Source: Cymbidium sinense
Taxonomy: Eukaryota; Streptophyta; Magnoliopsida; Asparagales; Orchidaceae
Direction: 5' to 3'
Assembly (NCBI GenBank): GCA_021442155.1
Contig: CM038228.1
Location: forward strand, 16,958,608-17,022,607
Length of the DNA: 64,000 bases
In this document: piece by piece, positions 1 through 11,794 of the stretch
Layout of the letters: each line of letters begins with the position of its first letter
Numbering within the stretch: position 1 is the first letter of the stretch
Made by a program: the position numbers and the translations under genes
The notes under the pieces: generated by a model
What the model saw: the letters and a program-made list of their open reading frames with translations, nothing else
What the model was told of the DNA's origin: nothing
Databases searched by the model: none

Positions 1-129
1 AATAATATTCCAACAAAGGCTAGACCCTGTCAAATGAATAATGAATATTTAGATTAATGTAAATATAAAATAAATGATCTTTTATCTAATAAACTAAATA
101 GAAAATCAAATTCACCTTGGAGTTCCACT

Positions 130-1340
130 ATGTTTTATGTCATGAATGCCACAGAGAAAAAAAGGTAAAATGGATTATATATCTTATCCTAAATAAGAAA
201 GATCTTTTAAATATCCATCGTAAGGAGATAATCTTTTCTAAATTCAATTTTTAAGTAAGGATACTGAAAAATTCAAATAAAACAAGAACATCATTATAAG
301 ACTACATTCACTATTCCATTCGATCATTATAAATGGAACATTATGATTTCAGATTAAATAAATGTTTCAAGTGAATTTCAAAATACATTGAATTAAATAT
401 TTGTTCCATACTCAAAATACATATCAGTTTATATAGATAATGTATTAGTATTTCTAATATCAAAAATGAACATATTAAACATTTAGAAACCTTTAAATTG
501 TTAGCAATAAAAAATGAGTTTGTTATTTTAGCACCAAAAATAAAATTATTTTAAACTAAAATTTGATTTTTAGAGTACAATATTACTAATGCTACTATTA
601 CTCTTACTGAGCTAAGAAATTTGCTTCTAAATTTTCTAATAAATTCTTGATATTACTCAACTATAAATATTTTTAGGATCACTAAATTATGTTTCAAATT
701 TTATCATGAATTAGCTATTGATGAGTAATTCTCTAAGAAAGATTGAAAAAAATAATCTCCTTGTTTGACATTAAATCAGCTCACTCTAAAGTTGTTAAAG
801 AATAATAGAGTGTGTTAAAAATCTTTTTTGCTTGCATTTAATAGATGTTGATGTATTGAAAATTATTGAAATTGGAGCATCCAATATTGGCTATGGAGGA
901 ATTCTCAAACAAAGAAAAAATTGGACCACAACTCAAAAAATATTCTACCATTAAAAAGAAAATGTCATCTATTGTTAAATATATTACTAAATTTTAAGTT
1001 GACTTATTAAATAAAAATTTCTATTTTGCATTAGTGCAATTAAATTTGTCTTATTAAAAGATGTTAAACATCTTGTATCTAAACAAATCTTTGTTGGATG
1101 CTAAGTATAACTTTTTAATTTTAACATTGATTTTAAATATATTAAAGGCTAATCAAATTCTCAGCCTAACTTATTTACATGTGAATTTTTATAGGGAAAT
1201 GGATTATGTCTCTATTAAGGGGAAGGGAAAAATCGCCCCACTTAGTTCTCGAAGTAGAGGCATTAATTTTTCCTAGGGGAGAAATAGAGGGATTGGAAAT
1301 CCCAATCCTATTAGAAGAAAACAAAATAATTTGAGTGAAT
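130..1340 (+). pseudogene. Pararetrovirus reverse transcriptase/RNase H pseudogene
   Basis: In a live virus this region would copy the pregenomic RNA into DNA and remove the RNA strand. The catalytic box reads YIDN at 430-441 instead of the usual YIDD, so an aspartate is lost. RNase H-like sequence GASNIGYGGIL is visible at about 874-906. The end of the domain, with a VSKQIF piece near 1075-1095 and FIKG-type sequence further on, runs to about 1200. Reading frames shift several times and carry many TAA/TAG stops, so no protein can be made. The order RT, RNase H, then the promoter region matches the 3' part of a pararetrovirus genome. A Ty3/gypsy origin is less likely because the RNase H C-terminal part matches the caulimovirid pattern. 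Confidence 0.75.
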
Positions 1341-2290
1341 ATTTATATAGAATAATCAATGTCAACTATTGAACTTATCTCCATGATATGATAAATACAT
1401 TTTATCTTACAAATCCTAAAATAAAACACTTTTCATAATAGTCATGATTAAAGATGATCTTGCTGGTTCCATAGATGGAAAGAAAAATTTGAGGAATTAA
1501 ATTTCCAATCAAACCCAATTCAAGCTACTTAGAATATGTGGATAAAATCATCTCCAATATTGAAATATCAAAGCTAATTAACTAATACATGGGCATTTCC
1601 ATGTATACTTTTTCACCGAATGTCAAATTTCATGGATCTGAATGTGGAATCTCATTAGATAACTCATTTAAATAAGGTTTACTTACAAAGAAAATTCACT
1701 ATTCATTTTTGGCTTCAAACTGATATCTTAAAAAAATGAAATATATTAAAAATATTATAAATTCTAATGAGCAAGTAATGGTTTAAAATTTGAGAAAATT
1801 CCTAATTTTAATTTCTTATTAAAAATCATTAGAGATGATCTTAGTAGAAAATAGTCTCATGAGAATGAACAATAAATCAAACAAAGGGTTCTTTAAGAGT
1901 ACCGAAAGCAATTCTTCAAACTTTATAAGACTATTGTCCCAACACTCAATGAGGATCTGATGTCCTACAATATAGATAATGAGAATGCAACCATTGGCAA
2001 AGACACTCTGGAAGATGTTTAAATTTTTTTGCAAAGTGGGAAGGAAAAGAAGTAATGTCATTATGCCCCATTAATGGCACATCAACACACTTAGAAATTC
2101 CACTAACTAAAGGTGGAATATCTTTTCTAAAAGAAGGACACTTGTAGCCAATGAAAAAAATAAAAATAAAAACTTTTTTCAAGAAAGAAAGTTTTTTTCT
2201 TTCCTATAAGCTAAAGTATTGTAAATAACTTATGTTTGATTTAAGGTCCAACAATGAAACTTCTTTTAATTTCAATTTCATGCCTGTGTC

Positions 2291-2298
2291 TATATAAG
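2291..2298 (+). promoter_or_regulatory. TATA box of pararetrovirus copy 1
   Basis: CTATATAAG lies in the promoter region after the RT/RNase H relic, where pararetroviruses place their single pregenomic RNA promoter. The same box occurs in the inverted arm (complement at 2641-2651, TATATAAATG), so it was ancestral to both arms. The two promoters point towards each other. Activity is unknown. Confidence 0.55.
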
Positions 2299-2481
2299 TG
2301 AGTTTTGTTTTATTCTGATGCATCGCTTGAGTTATGGGAAGTTTGCCTCCTTATATGTTCTCTCTTCAGATAGTGTATACTTTACTATTTTGTAAGTTTC
2401 TTTTTTAAGAGAACTATAAATTTCTTATATTCTTATTATTATTTTTCTATGTAATAATTTATTTATTTGTTCTATAATTAT

Positions 2482-2760
2482 GCAAAGAAATAATAATAAG
2501 AACATGAGAAATAGAAAACTTATAAGTTTTATTAAAATAGAAAACTTACAAAATTGTAAAGTGTACACTAGATGAAGAGAGCACACTTAAGGAGGCAATA
2601 TTTCCACACTTCAATCAATGCCAAAGACTAAAACAACACCCATTTATATAGACACCAACATCAAAATGGAATTAAAACAAGTTACATAACTAGACCTCAA
2701 CCTGGACATAAGTTATTTACAATACTTTTAGCTTACAAGAGAAAGAAAGAATTTTATTTT
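2482..2760 (-). mobile_element. Pararetrovirus promoter-region fragment, inverted
   Basis: Minus-strand copy of the promoter and leader region also present at 2185-2447. It has its own TATA-like box (complement of 2641-2651). No RT, coat or movement protein sequence is recognisable to its right, so it is a short fragment, not a second full copy. Confidence 0.75.
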
Positions 2761-3836
2761 ATTTTGAAAAGAGAACCTTTTATTCTATACAAATTGATAT
2801 CTTACATTCTAATTCATTTTGATACATCCTAAGGAAAATCCCAAATTGGATCCAAAAGGATGGGTCATGGTTATTCACCCTTCAAATAAAAAATCCCTTT
2901 TGAAAGATCCTTGCTTTTGTGCTTTGGTGAGTCATTTGAGATCCTTTTGATGATCCCATGTTGTATTGAAATCTATATGATCTAATCAATTACATAAGGG
3001 CCCATAGCAATATAAGGGGAAAGAAAAGATAGATCTTTCTTATTATATCTTCTATATTATGTATTATTATATTATTATATTCTATAAATTATAATTATCT
3101 AATTATTCTAATTATTTCTAATTAGATTAGTTAGATTAGCCTTATAGTCTTAGTTTTAGTTTTGGTTATGATCCTGGCTTGGCAAGCCCTTTCTTTTGTG
3201 ATGAACTATTGTCATCAATCCTACATTTTGCAAATTCATTTCATAGGAGTTGATCAGCATAGTTTGTGTAAAAATATTATATATTTTGAGTTCCTATTTT
3301 ATTTTATTTTTTATAAAAATATACAATTTATAGTTCATTTTATGTGAAATAGGACAATCTCAGATGTCCAAAGAAAAAAATAAAAATCAGGCCCAGCACT
3401 TAGATGCTACAAAAGTATTGATGCTATAATAGCCAATTTTTGTGGAAAAAGAGAAAAAGCACATAGGCACTAGCTCACCAAAGACGTGGGTTCCTTTATA
3501 TGAAGTTTCATGATAGAGAAGGCAGTGTCACAACACCAAAAAATAAGCATCAAAGATAAAGAGCTCAGCACCTTGATGCCATCCACTACAGAAAATTGCA
3601 AATTTTTGATGGCATTTTGGTAGACTTTTTTGTAAGAAGATACTAGTTGATTTACTGATTGATTTTTTAGCTAGAAACATTTTCGATAGAAATACCGACT
3701 ATGGAGGACATCGTGGTTGAATCACTTAAACTTGATTGATTTTCTAATGGAATAATCTGTAAGAACAGTTTCTGATGAAAATTTTTTCAAAAGTGGTTAA
3801 TATTATGTGATGAAACCTGAACCCATTTCCTCTCAA

Positions 3837-3875
<39 letters not shown>

Positions 3876-4574
3876 GATAGGAAAGAGCTAGGCTCACTAA
3901 TTTCATTTGAAATGCATATATTTGCTTGATTTCTTTTTTTAAGATTTCCTTACATTTATTTGTGAGAAAAATAAAGTTATAGAAATTTTTTTATTATTTT
4001 AGGTTAAATCTTATCCAAATTTATTTGAAATTGGTTAATCTTAGTTTAAAGTGTCAATTTATGTGTAGATCTATAATTATACATGATAGATTTTGTATTT
4101 TTTTTGTAAATTTTATTTTGGGATTTATTTGGTTATGTATTTTCCATCTAATGTAATGTGTCAAATCGCTAATTATATAATGAATAAATTTTGATGAATT
4201 TATATAAATTTCATAATGTGTGTCTAGTTTAATTTTTTTTTACCTTGCTCATGGATATTCATAATGAATAATCATAAATGTACAATAGATTGTATCCAAT
4301 GTATTCTTGAGTGGTGTTTTAAGCACTTTATTCACTTGGCATCTCAACTTTCTTATTATATTCTAAAGGAAAGTTTCAATGTTTCATGCGAGACACAAGA
4401 GTTATATCATTTTAACGCATGGTGAAGTTAGATCAGGCTTGTATCACAGGGGTTTCTAGCCAAACTATTGATTTTGGACTTCACATAATGAGTTCGGGGC
4501 ACATGTTGATGCTGACACTAGTTCTTCAATGAGTTGTGTAGGACTTCAAGTGAATATAATTCAAACATAACTTA
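2761..4574. other. Unassigned AT-rich sequence
   Basis: No gene is recognised. A 61-codon frame at 3162-3347 is poor in informative residues and looks like chance. Between 3380 and 3620 there are repeated words such as CAGCAC, GGCACT and GATGC that resemble the LTR-like segments near 17800 and 27700, so a decayed LTR is possible but not shown. The right part leads into the CACTA relic and may be its degraded 5' end. Confidence 0.5.
3838..3872. repeat. (CT)n microsatellite
   Basis: About 17 uninterrupted CT units. Confidence 0.95.
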
Positions 4575-5960
4575 TAAACAAATGGTCTATGATGTTATTG
4601 GAGTTGAGTTTCCTGCAGATGAGAAGCAACCTAATATGGAAGCTCAAAATTTCCATGCTAAAGCACACATTACAAGAAGGTTGCACCAACCACACTAAGA
4701 ATACTAAGTATTAAAATTAAATTTAATGTGCCATAAGAATATTTTAATAAATTTGTTGGGCTGCTGAAAGAGAAAAATCATTAGAAAACTGAATTCTTAA
4801 AGACCTATATAGGACAAAGAAGTTGGTGTCAAAGCGATTTCTAAACTTTAAAAAAATTGACTGTTGTGTAATGATTGTATACTATATTATAAGGATAGCA
4901 CATAAGATATTAAATGTAAACTTTGTGCAACACCTAAGTTCAAGCCACACAATAGAAAACAACATAAATTGTAGGATGTATCGCATAAGTATTTGTTGTT
5001 CACAAACTCCACATCTATCTATGTGCTTCCATGCATTCATCCAAGTACATGTTATGGCACCATAATAGAGCAAGTGCATCTAATATCTTGAGTCATCCAT
5101 CGATGGAAGCATGGAAGCTTTTTAATCATACTTATTCTAATTTTACAACTGAGCCATGAAACATTGGACTTTGCCTATGCTCTAATGTTTCACACTATTT
5201 AGTCAATCTACATCATCCTATTCATGTTGGCCAATGATAGTTACACCATACAATCTAACACTAGAGATGTGCATGACTACACCTTATATATTTTTTACTC
5301 TTTACCCACATAGCCCTAGTAAAGATTAATATCTTCTTGCAATCATTAATAGATGAGCTAAAACTTTTATGGAATAATGGTGTGACATATGATATTGATG
5401 TAAAAACTTTCAGATGAAAGTAGCATTGGTGTGGACTATCAATGATTTTCTTGCATATGAAATGCTATTAGGGTAGAGCATTGCTGTAAAGTTAGTATGT
5501 CAATATTGGATAGATTTATCAACGTCATTCACTCATAAAAAAGCCAAAAAATTCTTGGTTGACTTTCATTGTATGCTCCTCCCTATTGATCATCCTTTTA
5601 GAATAAACAAAGATGCATTCATATAAAAGTTTAGTTGAGAAGGCTAAGCCACCTCCAAGATTGAGTGGGGATAATTTATGACGTATTGTTAATTCTATTC
5701 CAATTATAACTAATTCTCCTATATTATTTGATAATCATCTTCCAGGTCATGGTGTAGCCCATAATTAGATAAAGAAGAGTATTTTTTTTAGGATCTACCA
5801 TACTAGAATTCTAATCTAATAAGGCATAATTTTGATGCCATATCATATTTTGATAATATTTTCAATATAGTGATGGATGTTAGGGTAAAACTAAAGTTAA
5901 TATGAAGGCTAGGTTAGACTTGAAGGAATATTATTGTAAAGAGAATTGGAGTTGAGAGAG
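4575..5960 (+). pseudogene. CACTA (En/Spm) TNP2-like transposase pseudogene
   Basis: Relic of the TNP2-type transposase (Transposase_21 family) that mobilises plant CACTA DNA transposons. Successive plus-strand pieces follow the family order with frameshifts: MVYDVIGVEF near 4582, EAQNFH near 4640, TKKLVSKRF near 4815, a KIDCCV piece near 4853, a SHPS..EAW piece near 5094, QPLIDELKLLW-like sequence near 5338, a KPPPRLSG piece near 5646, LPGHGV near 5740 and KARLDLKEY-like sequence near 5907. Stops are scattered throughout. Neither CACTA terminal repeats nor the companion TNP1-like gene were found. Just after 5970 the sequence changes to Ty3/gypsy reverse transcriptase, so the transposase is cut off there. 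The family call is firm because many separate blocks are in the right order. Confidence 0.8.
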
Positions 5961-5984
5961 ACTACAACTAGTAGTTAGTTTCAT

Positions 5985-7215
5985 ATTAGTGCAATGAATA
6001 ATAATATATGAGTACAATCATTGAAATTATCATTTAGGGTACATCTAATTTGAGGATGGACAATAGTAAATATTAGAGGAATTAGTCCATCAATATGTGT
6101 GTATAAAATATTGATAGAAGAAAATAGTAAACCATTCATAAATAGCCAAAGGAGACTTAATTCAATCATGAAAGAAGTAGTGAAATTTTTTTTAAAGTGG
6201 GTAGACTCAAGAATTATCTACCCTATATCAAATAACACATGGGTTAGTCAATCTATTGTACCTAAAAAGGGTGGGATGACCGTATAACTAATGAAAGTAA
6301 TGAAATCATTCCCATTAGAATAGTCTGGAAATTTGTATTGACTATAGAAAGCAAAATAAGGTCACTTGAAAAAAATCATTTTCACTATCTTTTATTGATG
6401 AAATGCTAGATAGGATAGTAGGTCATTCATACTGTTGCTTTTAGATGAGCATTATGGATATAATAAAATTGCTATAGTACATAAGGATCAAGTGAAAATA
6501 ATAGTTGCCTTTATGGTACATTTGTATTTAGAAGAATTCCCTTTGATTTATTTAATGCTCATGCTACTTTTTAATGCTGTATGATGTCTATATTCTCTGA
6601 TTTAATTAAAAACTACATAGAAGTATTTATGGATTATTCTTTTTGGTGTTACATTGGAAAACTATTTATAAAACCTTAAAATTATTCTTCGAAGATGCGA
6701 ACAAAAAAACTTAGTGCTTAACTAGAAAAAATTTCATTTCATGGTTAAAGAAGTAATGGTACTAGGTCATAAAATTTTAGAAATAGGAAGAGTAGACAAG
6801 GACAAAGTATAGATTATAAAATAACATCCACCACCAACTAATGTTAAAGGAGTTAGAAGTTTTCTAGGACCTGCTATTTTTATAGGAGATTTATCAAAGA
6901 TTTTTCAAAAATTTCAAAACCTATAATTAATCTATTAGAAAAAGACATTCCTTTTATTTTCACACTTGAGTGTCATGAAACATTTGCATTACTAAAATTA
7001 AAACTTAGTTCAACACTCATATTTATTATACTAGACCGAAGACTTCGTTTTGAATTAATGTGTGATGCTAGTAATTTTACAATTGGTGATGTCTTAGAAC
7101 AAAGAAAAGGCAAAACTTTTCATGTGATTTGTTATGCTAGTAAAACTCTTAATAAAAATATAATTAAATTATTCAATAACTAAAAAAGAGCTACTAGACA
7201 TTATTGTGGTGTTTT
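5985..7215 (+). pseudogene. Ty3/gypsy reverse transcriptase/RNase H pseudogene (Athila/Tat-type)
   Basis: A 62-codon open piece at 6099-6287 covers the start of the RT domain, with ILIEENSKP, QRRLN, and a W(V/D)S...VPKKGG stretch typical of Ty3/gypsy RT. It continues out of frame with CIDYRK near 6330, an IDEMLDR piece near 6398, degraded active-site sequence near 6620, VRSFLG near 6850, and the RNase H piece MCDASN near 7059 followed by ASKTLN near 7138. The last recognisable residues, KELL...VVF, end at about 7215. The remaining RNase H, integrase and LTRs are missing, because long-repeat copy A begins there. The RNase H wording fits the Athila/Tat branch better than chromoviruses. Numerous stops show it is dead. 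Confidence 0.85.
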
Positions 7216-7690
7216 AATTTGAAGTCGTGTGGACACCATGTAGATCTTAGGGGATATTTATTAAAGTGATCGAGTATGACATTAAGGTATGATGTACTAT
7301 CTCAAAAGATAGAGACATCACCTTATAATGGACCTAGTCACTTAATAATGATGAGTCTTCGAATATACCAGAGATCTTTCTCGTACTTTACCTGAAAAAG
7401 TGAAGCAGGGTTTTTTTTAAGTCGGGTTCTTAAGTTTCCTATGGAGGCAAGCCTCCATAGTTAATTACATTCTAGAAAATAAGATTTCTTAAAAGCACTC
7501 TTGAATAAAGTAGTCAATTATCGTCTCCAAATATTTTAAGGTTAAGACTATGAAAGGATTGGTTATTTTTGGAAAATCAAGTGGGATAGATTAAGTGGAA
7601 AGACTTATTTTGGAAGCCAAAGAAAAATAAGAAAATGCTCATGATACTAGGAAGCCTAGTGAGCATTCCAACCTATCCTATGGTGAGGCT

Positions 7691-7700
7691 GTATATATTT
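7691..7700 (+). promoter_or_regulatory. TATA-like box in copy A
   Basis: GTATATATTTGAAAGTG here matches CTATATATATTTGAAAGTG on the minus strand of copy B (24921-24930). It sits about 460 bp inside the 5' end in both copies, as a U3 promoter of a long LTR might. No transcript evidence. Confidence 0.35.
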
Positions 7701-8657
7701 GAAAGTGAGAAGATCTATTTTATTTGAGTTGAAATATTATTAGATTGCTAGGGCTTATAATCCATCAACACAAGATTATGAAAATGCCTAAGAGCTGAGA
7801 TTTTATACTTGTAGCCCAAAGGAAATAAGCAACCATGGATTCTAAATCTAGAGAGCTTTAACACAAGTTAAAAACATGACTTAAATCTAAGCGAAAAGAG
7901 GACACAATAGTTTACCTCCATATGAGAGAATAAAACCATCCGACTCTTCTGAACTTATAACCTCTTGGAGTGGCTGCCAGTTAACGCCTTCTATGATTCA
8001 AAATAATGTAGTCTGGTCTTATGAAATTACAAGATGGTTAAGTTTGTTATTTAATTTAGAAAGAGATTATAATTCTAAACTCTCTCCCTAAGAGACTAGA
8101 GCATTGGCATGAGCACATGACTTAGTTTAAAAATGCAAAGTTTTACAATTTTTATTTCATTTGACACATTCATTTGTACAAGGCTTTAGGATTTCTTATG
8201 CCTAAATGCATGATGAAATGTAGTTATTAGCCAAATCAAAAGAGAAAGAGGGTGAAGCTCCATAATAAGAGGTTTCTCTCATAGGTCAAGCAGTCCCAAA
8301 AGTGCTGAAATGGAGGCCCACATATTTGCAAGAGTGATTCAATATGATATGCATGATATTATACATAGCACATATAGCTAAGGGGTTGTTAAATCTTTTG
8401 TTATCTTATTTATAACCTAGGCTTTAAAATGAGGTTGTGAGTTATTTTAAAATTTTTATTGTGAGTTGTTAATTGAGATAGAAAAATTAATTTTATCCAA
8501 AGAGCCTATCGCATCTAGGCCACACATTCAATGATCAATCATTAAGAAACTATGAAAATCATGTTGTTCTAGTGTATAAACTAAACACAAAAACAATCAT
8601 TTCTATAAACTGAAAGAATAAAAGGTGTGGTGGTATATACATCCCAAAAATAAAAAG

Positions 8658-8690
8658 TTGGGTAGTCGAGCTCTACCCTTATACAACCCA
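8658..8690. promoter_or_regulatory. Conserved block with short dyad and antisense TATA-like box
   Basis: GGGTAG and CTACCC flank TCGAGCT, forming a small dyad, followed by TTATACAACCC, whose complement contains TGTATAAGG. The block is nearly unchanged in copy B (complement at 23990-24011) and recognisable in copy D (47920-47940, TATATAAGG on the minus strand) although the surroundings have diverged much more. Function unknown. Confidence 0.5.
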
Positions 8691-9699
8691 GATTATAAAA
8701 GAATAATTATAATTGAAATTGAATACAAGCTATGTGGTCTTCATTCTTCATTTCTTATCCTTCTTATTTCTCTTTCCTTTGATTTGATTTGCTCTAAGGC
8801 ATTACACGGCACCCCAGGACTAAGCCTTCTAGCCACTATTCATCCTAACCCCCATAGCGCTAATCCTAATTCCTATTACAAAAATTATAGTTTTAAGGGA
8901 AAAGTAAAATCTAACTACTCTTGCTAAATAGTGGTTAGCTAAACATACATACAATCCTAAATAGTTATATTTCATAATTTAGACTTAGCACACATGGGTA
9001 ACCAAGCCCACTGTAACATGGATTATGCTTAGAGGCATAAGCAACTTACAAATTAGACCATTTATATTTATTTTTAAGCAGACCCCTTAAGCACAATCCC
9101 TAGATAAATATTAGGCTAACAATGACCTAACATTAGTCTACGATCCACATTCTTAACATCCAGTCTAAAATATTACATCATAAAAGAAAACATATCACCA
9201 TTACATGCACCATCCTAACCTAAAGCTATAGGTAGTAACTTAACATTCTAATGTGTGTTCTTAGGCTTTATGTGGTATGTCTTAGCTAGGCTTTTGAATT
9301 ATAATTTTTAAGTTTAAAATTATTTAATTTAACAATGATATATGGTTTTATTTTAAGTTCTTAAGAGGTTTGCAAATTTTAATTTGTATTTTATTTGTTT
9401 CATTTGATATTACTTAGCATCTAAGTGTTGTAAAGAGAAGATGAAAGCTTAACCTCCTTCATCCCAATCCTAGGTTGTTTTTTTTTTAAAAACAAATTCT
9501 TACAATTTAGTTTCTTTAGTGAATGACTTATTAAATATTTTATTAATCTTCAATTTAGGTTAACCTTAAAGAATCCCATTCAACATGAAAGGCATCTTAA
9601 GATTAATGTGGTTTAATTACCATAAAATAGAATATGTTGAATCATTCCATTTCATCACCCATAACATGCATATGATTTAAAACATAGTATACCTATACA

Positions 9700-10530
9700 T
9701 ACAACATATTTTGGATTTTGGCACACTTAAATGATCATGGCTGCATACATTTGGAAATTATATTTTACTTGATTAAATTGTTTATACATTTAAATTAAAG
9801 CTCTATCCAAATTCTAATACAAATAAACATAGGAATGAAATTAGATAAGTATATGCCTTTATTAACCAGGGAAGTGAGATAATCAAATGACCACCTTGGG
9901 GCTACTCAAAGCCTCATATTCCCGGGATGTCAACACTATATACTTATCATCATTCAGACATATGTAAATCCATATATGAACATACGAAAGAGAACACTAC
10001 CTTTATATGCAGTACATTTGATATGCTTAAATGATTATGGATGCATGTATTTTTAGTAAAAAGAAGATTCTCATTCTTTAATCAAATACACATACACATG
10101 TATAAAAGATGTAAGCAAGTACATGCCATTGTTTAAACTAGTGAAGTGAGATAATCAAATGACCTCCTTGGGGCTACTTAATGCCTTGCATTCCCTGGAT
10201 GTCTAGACTATATACTTGCTATCTTAAATACATGTGAATGTATACATGATTAGAAAAATGAAAATTATGCAAGAGATTGTATTTTGTTTGATTGAATTAT
10301 TTATGCATGTAAATTAAAGCTCTATCCAAATTCTAATATAAATATACATAAGAATGAAATCAAATAAGTAGGTGCCTTTGTTAACCAAGGAAGTGAGATA
10401 ATGAAATGACCTCTTTAGGGGCTACTTAAAGCCTCGTATTCCCGAGATGTCCAGACTATATACTTATTATCATTCAAACAAATGTAAATATATATAGGAA
10501 CTTATGGAAAGAAAGCACTGCCTTCATATG
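9700..10530 (+). repeat. Three tandem ~260-bp monomers
   Basis: The best conserved cores are at about 9848-9950, 10113-10222 and 10366-10475, spaced 265 and 253 bp. Each core has GAAGTGAGATAAT, then AAATGACC, then GGGGCTACT, a GCCT-rich part, and GATGTC. Units 1 and 3 also share AAGCTCTATCCAAATTCTAA upstream, so units 1 and 3 are closer to each other than to unit 2. Copies B and C each contain a single degraded core. Confidence 0.85.
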
Positions 10531-10859
10531 CTTAAGCTATAAACACCTGCAAATCCTATATGTATTCATAACTACTATCACTCCAAATGTTATTATCAAT
10601 TTATAACTTTTGGAAATTAAATTTGAATTTATTAGTGATAATAGCCACACAAATAACAAGATTAAGCCAACACATGCAATTTTACATAAGTAAATTTCAT
10701 TTGATTTTAAAAATATGAATGCATGATATCACATGACATACAACATTTAAAGTGATTGAAAAGGAATAGCCAAACATCTCCATATGATTCATTCAACTAC
10801 ACTAATTCTAAGAAAAATTACATTAAATAAAGCCATTTAAAGAAAACCAAAGCTTCTTA

Positions 10860-11790
10860 TTAATTTGTTTTGGATTTTATTAAGCTTAAAGAGCAGAGAT
10901 CGCTTGCTATTTTCCATCCCATGTTGGTGATTTAATATGTTTAAGGAAAGATAATTAAGTGATTTTTATAATTTAATTAAGTTGAATCATTAAGCAAATA
11001 ATTTAATTCCCCTTTCCTATGCTTCTTTAATTTAATTAACCATTTAATCATGAGCCAAAAATTATATGAACATGAGTGAAAAGAAAAGTGCAATGCTCCT
11101 AAAGGACTTAATGCAATTGGATCATGATTAGAGACTAATTAAGTTAAAGAATCTAATTAAGTACTCTTACAATTTTCCCACACTTATGGGTTAATCATAA
11201 TTTTCTTAAGGGTCATTATGTTATTGAACATATAAAGAGGAACCCTTAAGTTAAATGTTGATAAGGGATTACAAATTTAATTTGATTTGATTTGGCCATT
11301 AATTAATTAATTAAATCCTAATAAAGAATAATTAATTAAAAAAGTAGGAAATCCTTAACTTTCCCTCTCATTATTATAATTATTAATGATTAATGAATTA
11401 ATTAATTTTTTATTATTTAGAACTTTAATTAATCATTAAGTTAATTAAGAGAGTAATTAAGGTTTGAATTTCAAAATTTTCCAATTATATAGACAATAAA
11501 TTCCAAGAAAATCATAGGAGGCAGAGGTCATCCTCTTAAATCATCATACCAAATTTGGGATTAATTGCCCAAGTAATTAGGGAATAATTAAGCTAATTAA
11601 GAAAATATTCAAACCCTAATTGTACCTTAATCACTATCCAAAACATAATGAAAACATTTTTATTAAATTCTCTTCTATTTAGCCATTCCAAAAGGTATTT
11701 CTTTGTATTTATTGGATTTTTCTATAATTAGTTATGAATTTATGAAGTTTCAACCAATTAATTATATTTTTAAATCTTAATTAATTCTTA
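10860..11790 (+). other. AT-rich segment of copy A
   Basis: Dominated by TTAATTAA words with no open frame of note. The part at 11500-11600 (CCAAGAAAATCATAGGAGG, then GAGGTCATCC) is shared with copy C at about 44560-44650 and with copy E on the minus strand at about 63090-63150, which helps anchor the alignment of the family. Confidence 0.7.
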
Positions 11791-11794
11791 ATCC

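Larger units (their letters stand above)
1..2447 (+). mobile_element. Endogenous pararetrovirus relic, copy 1
   Basis: Broken plus-strand copy of a plant pararetrovirus (Caulimoviridae-type) integrated in the plant genome. It runs from the reverse transcriptase core through RNase H to the intergenic promoter region, where it meets an inverted copy of that same region. A second relic of the same family lies inverted at 13430-15720. The two align base for base over long stretches, for example 110-260 with the complement of about 15130-15290, and 1197-1330 with the complement of about 13975-14100. Copy 1 lacks roughly 370 bp near 1340 that copy 2 keeps. The left end is outside the window. Many stops and frameshifts make it non-functional. 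The family assignment rests on the RT/RNase H pattern; the genus is uncertain (Florendovirus-like is my best guess). Confidence 0.8.
2185..2760. repeat. Inverted repeat (hairpin) of pararetrovirus promoter region
   Basis: Arm 1 (about 2185-2447) and arm 2 (about 2482-2760) are imperfect reverse complements separated by a short AT-rich spacer. Matching landmarks are GTATTGTAAATAACTTATG at 2216-2234 with its complement at about 2708-2726, the TATA regions at 2291-2298 and 2641-2651, and TTGCCTCCTTA at 2343-2353 with its complement at about 2592-2602. A transcript through both arms would fold into a long hairpin. The arms look like two copies of the same viral intergenic region meeting head to head. 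Confidence 0.85.

Noticed and set aside
8625..8927. 100-codon plus-strand frame in copy A
   Set aside because: The equivalent part of copy D (47869-48096) reads in a different register with unrelated residues, so the frame is not conserved and is probably chance.
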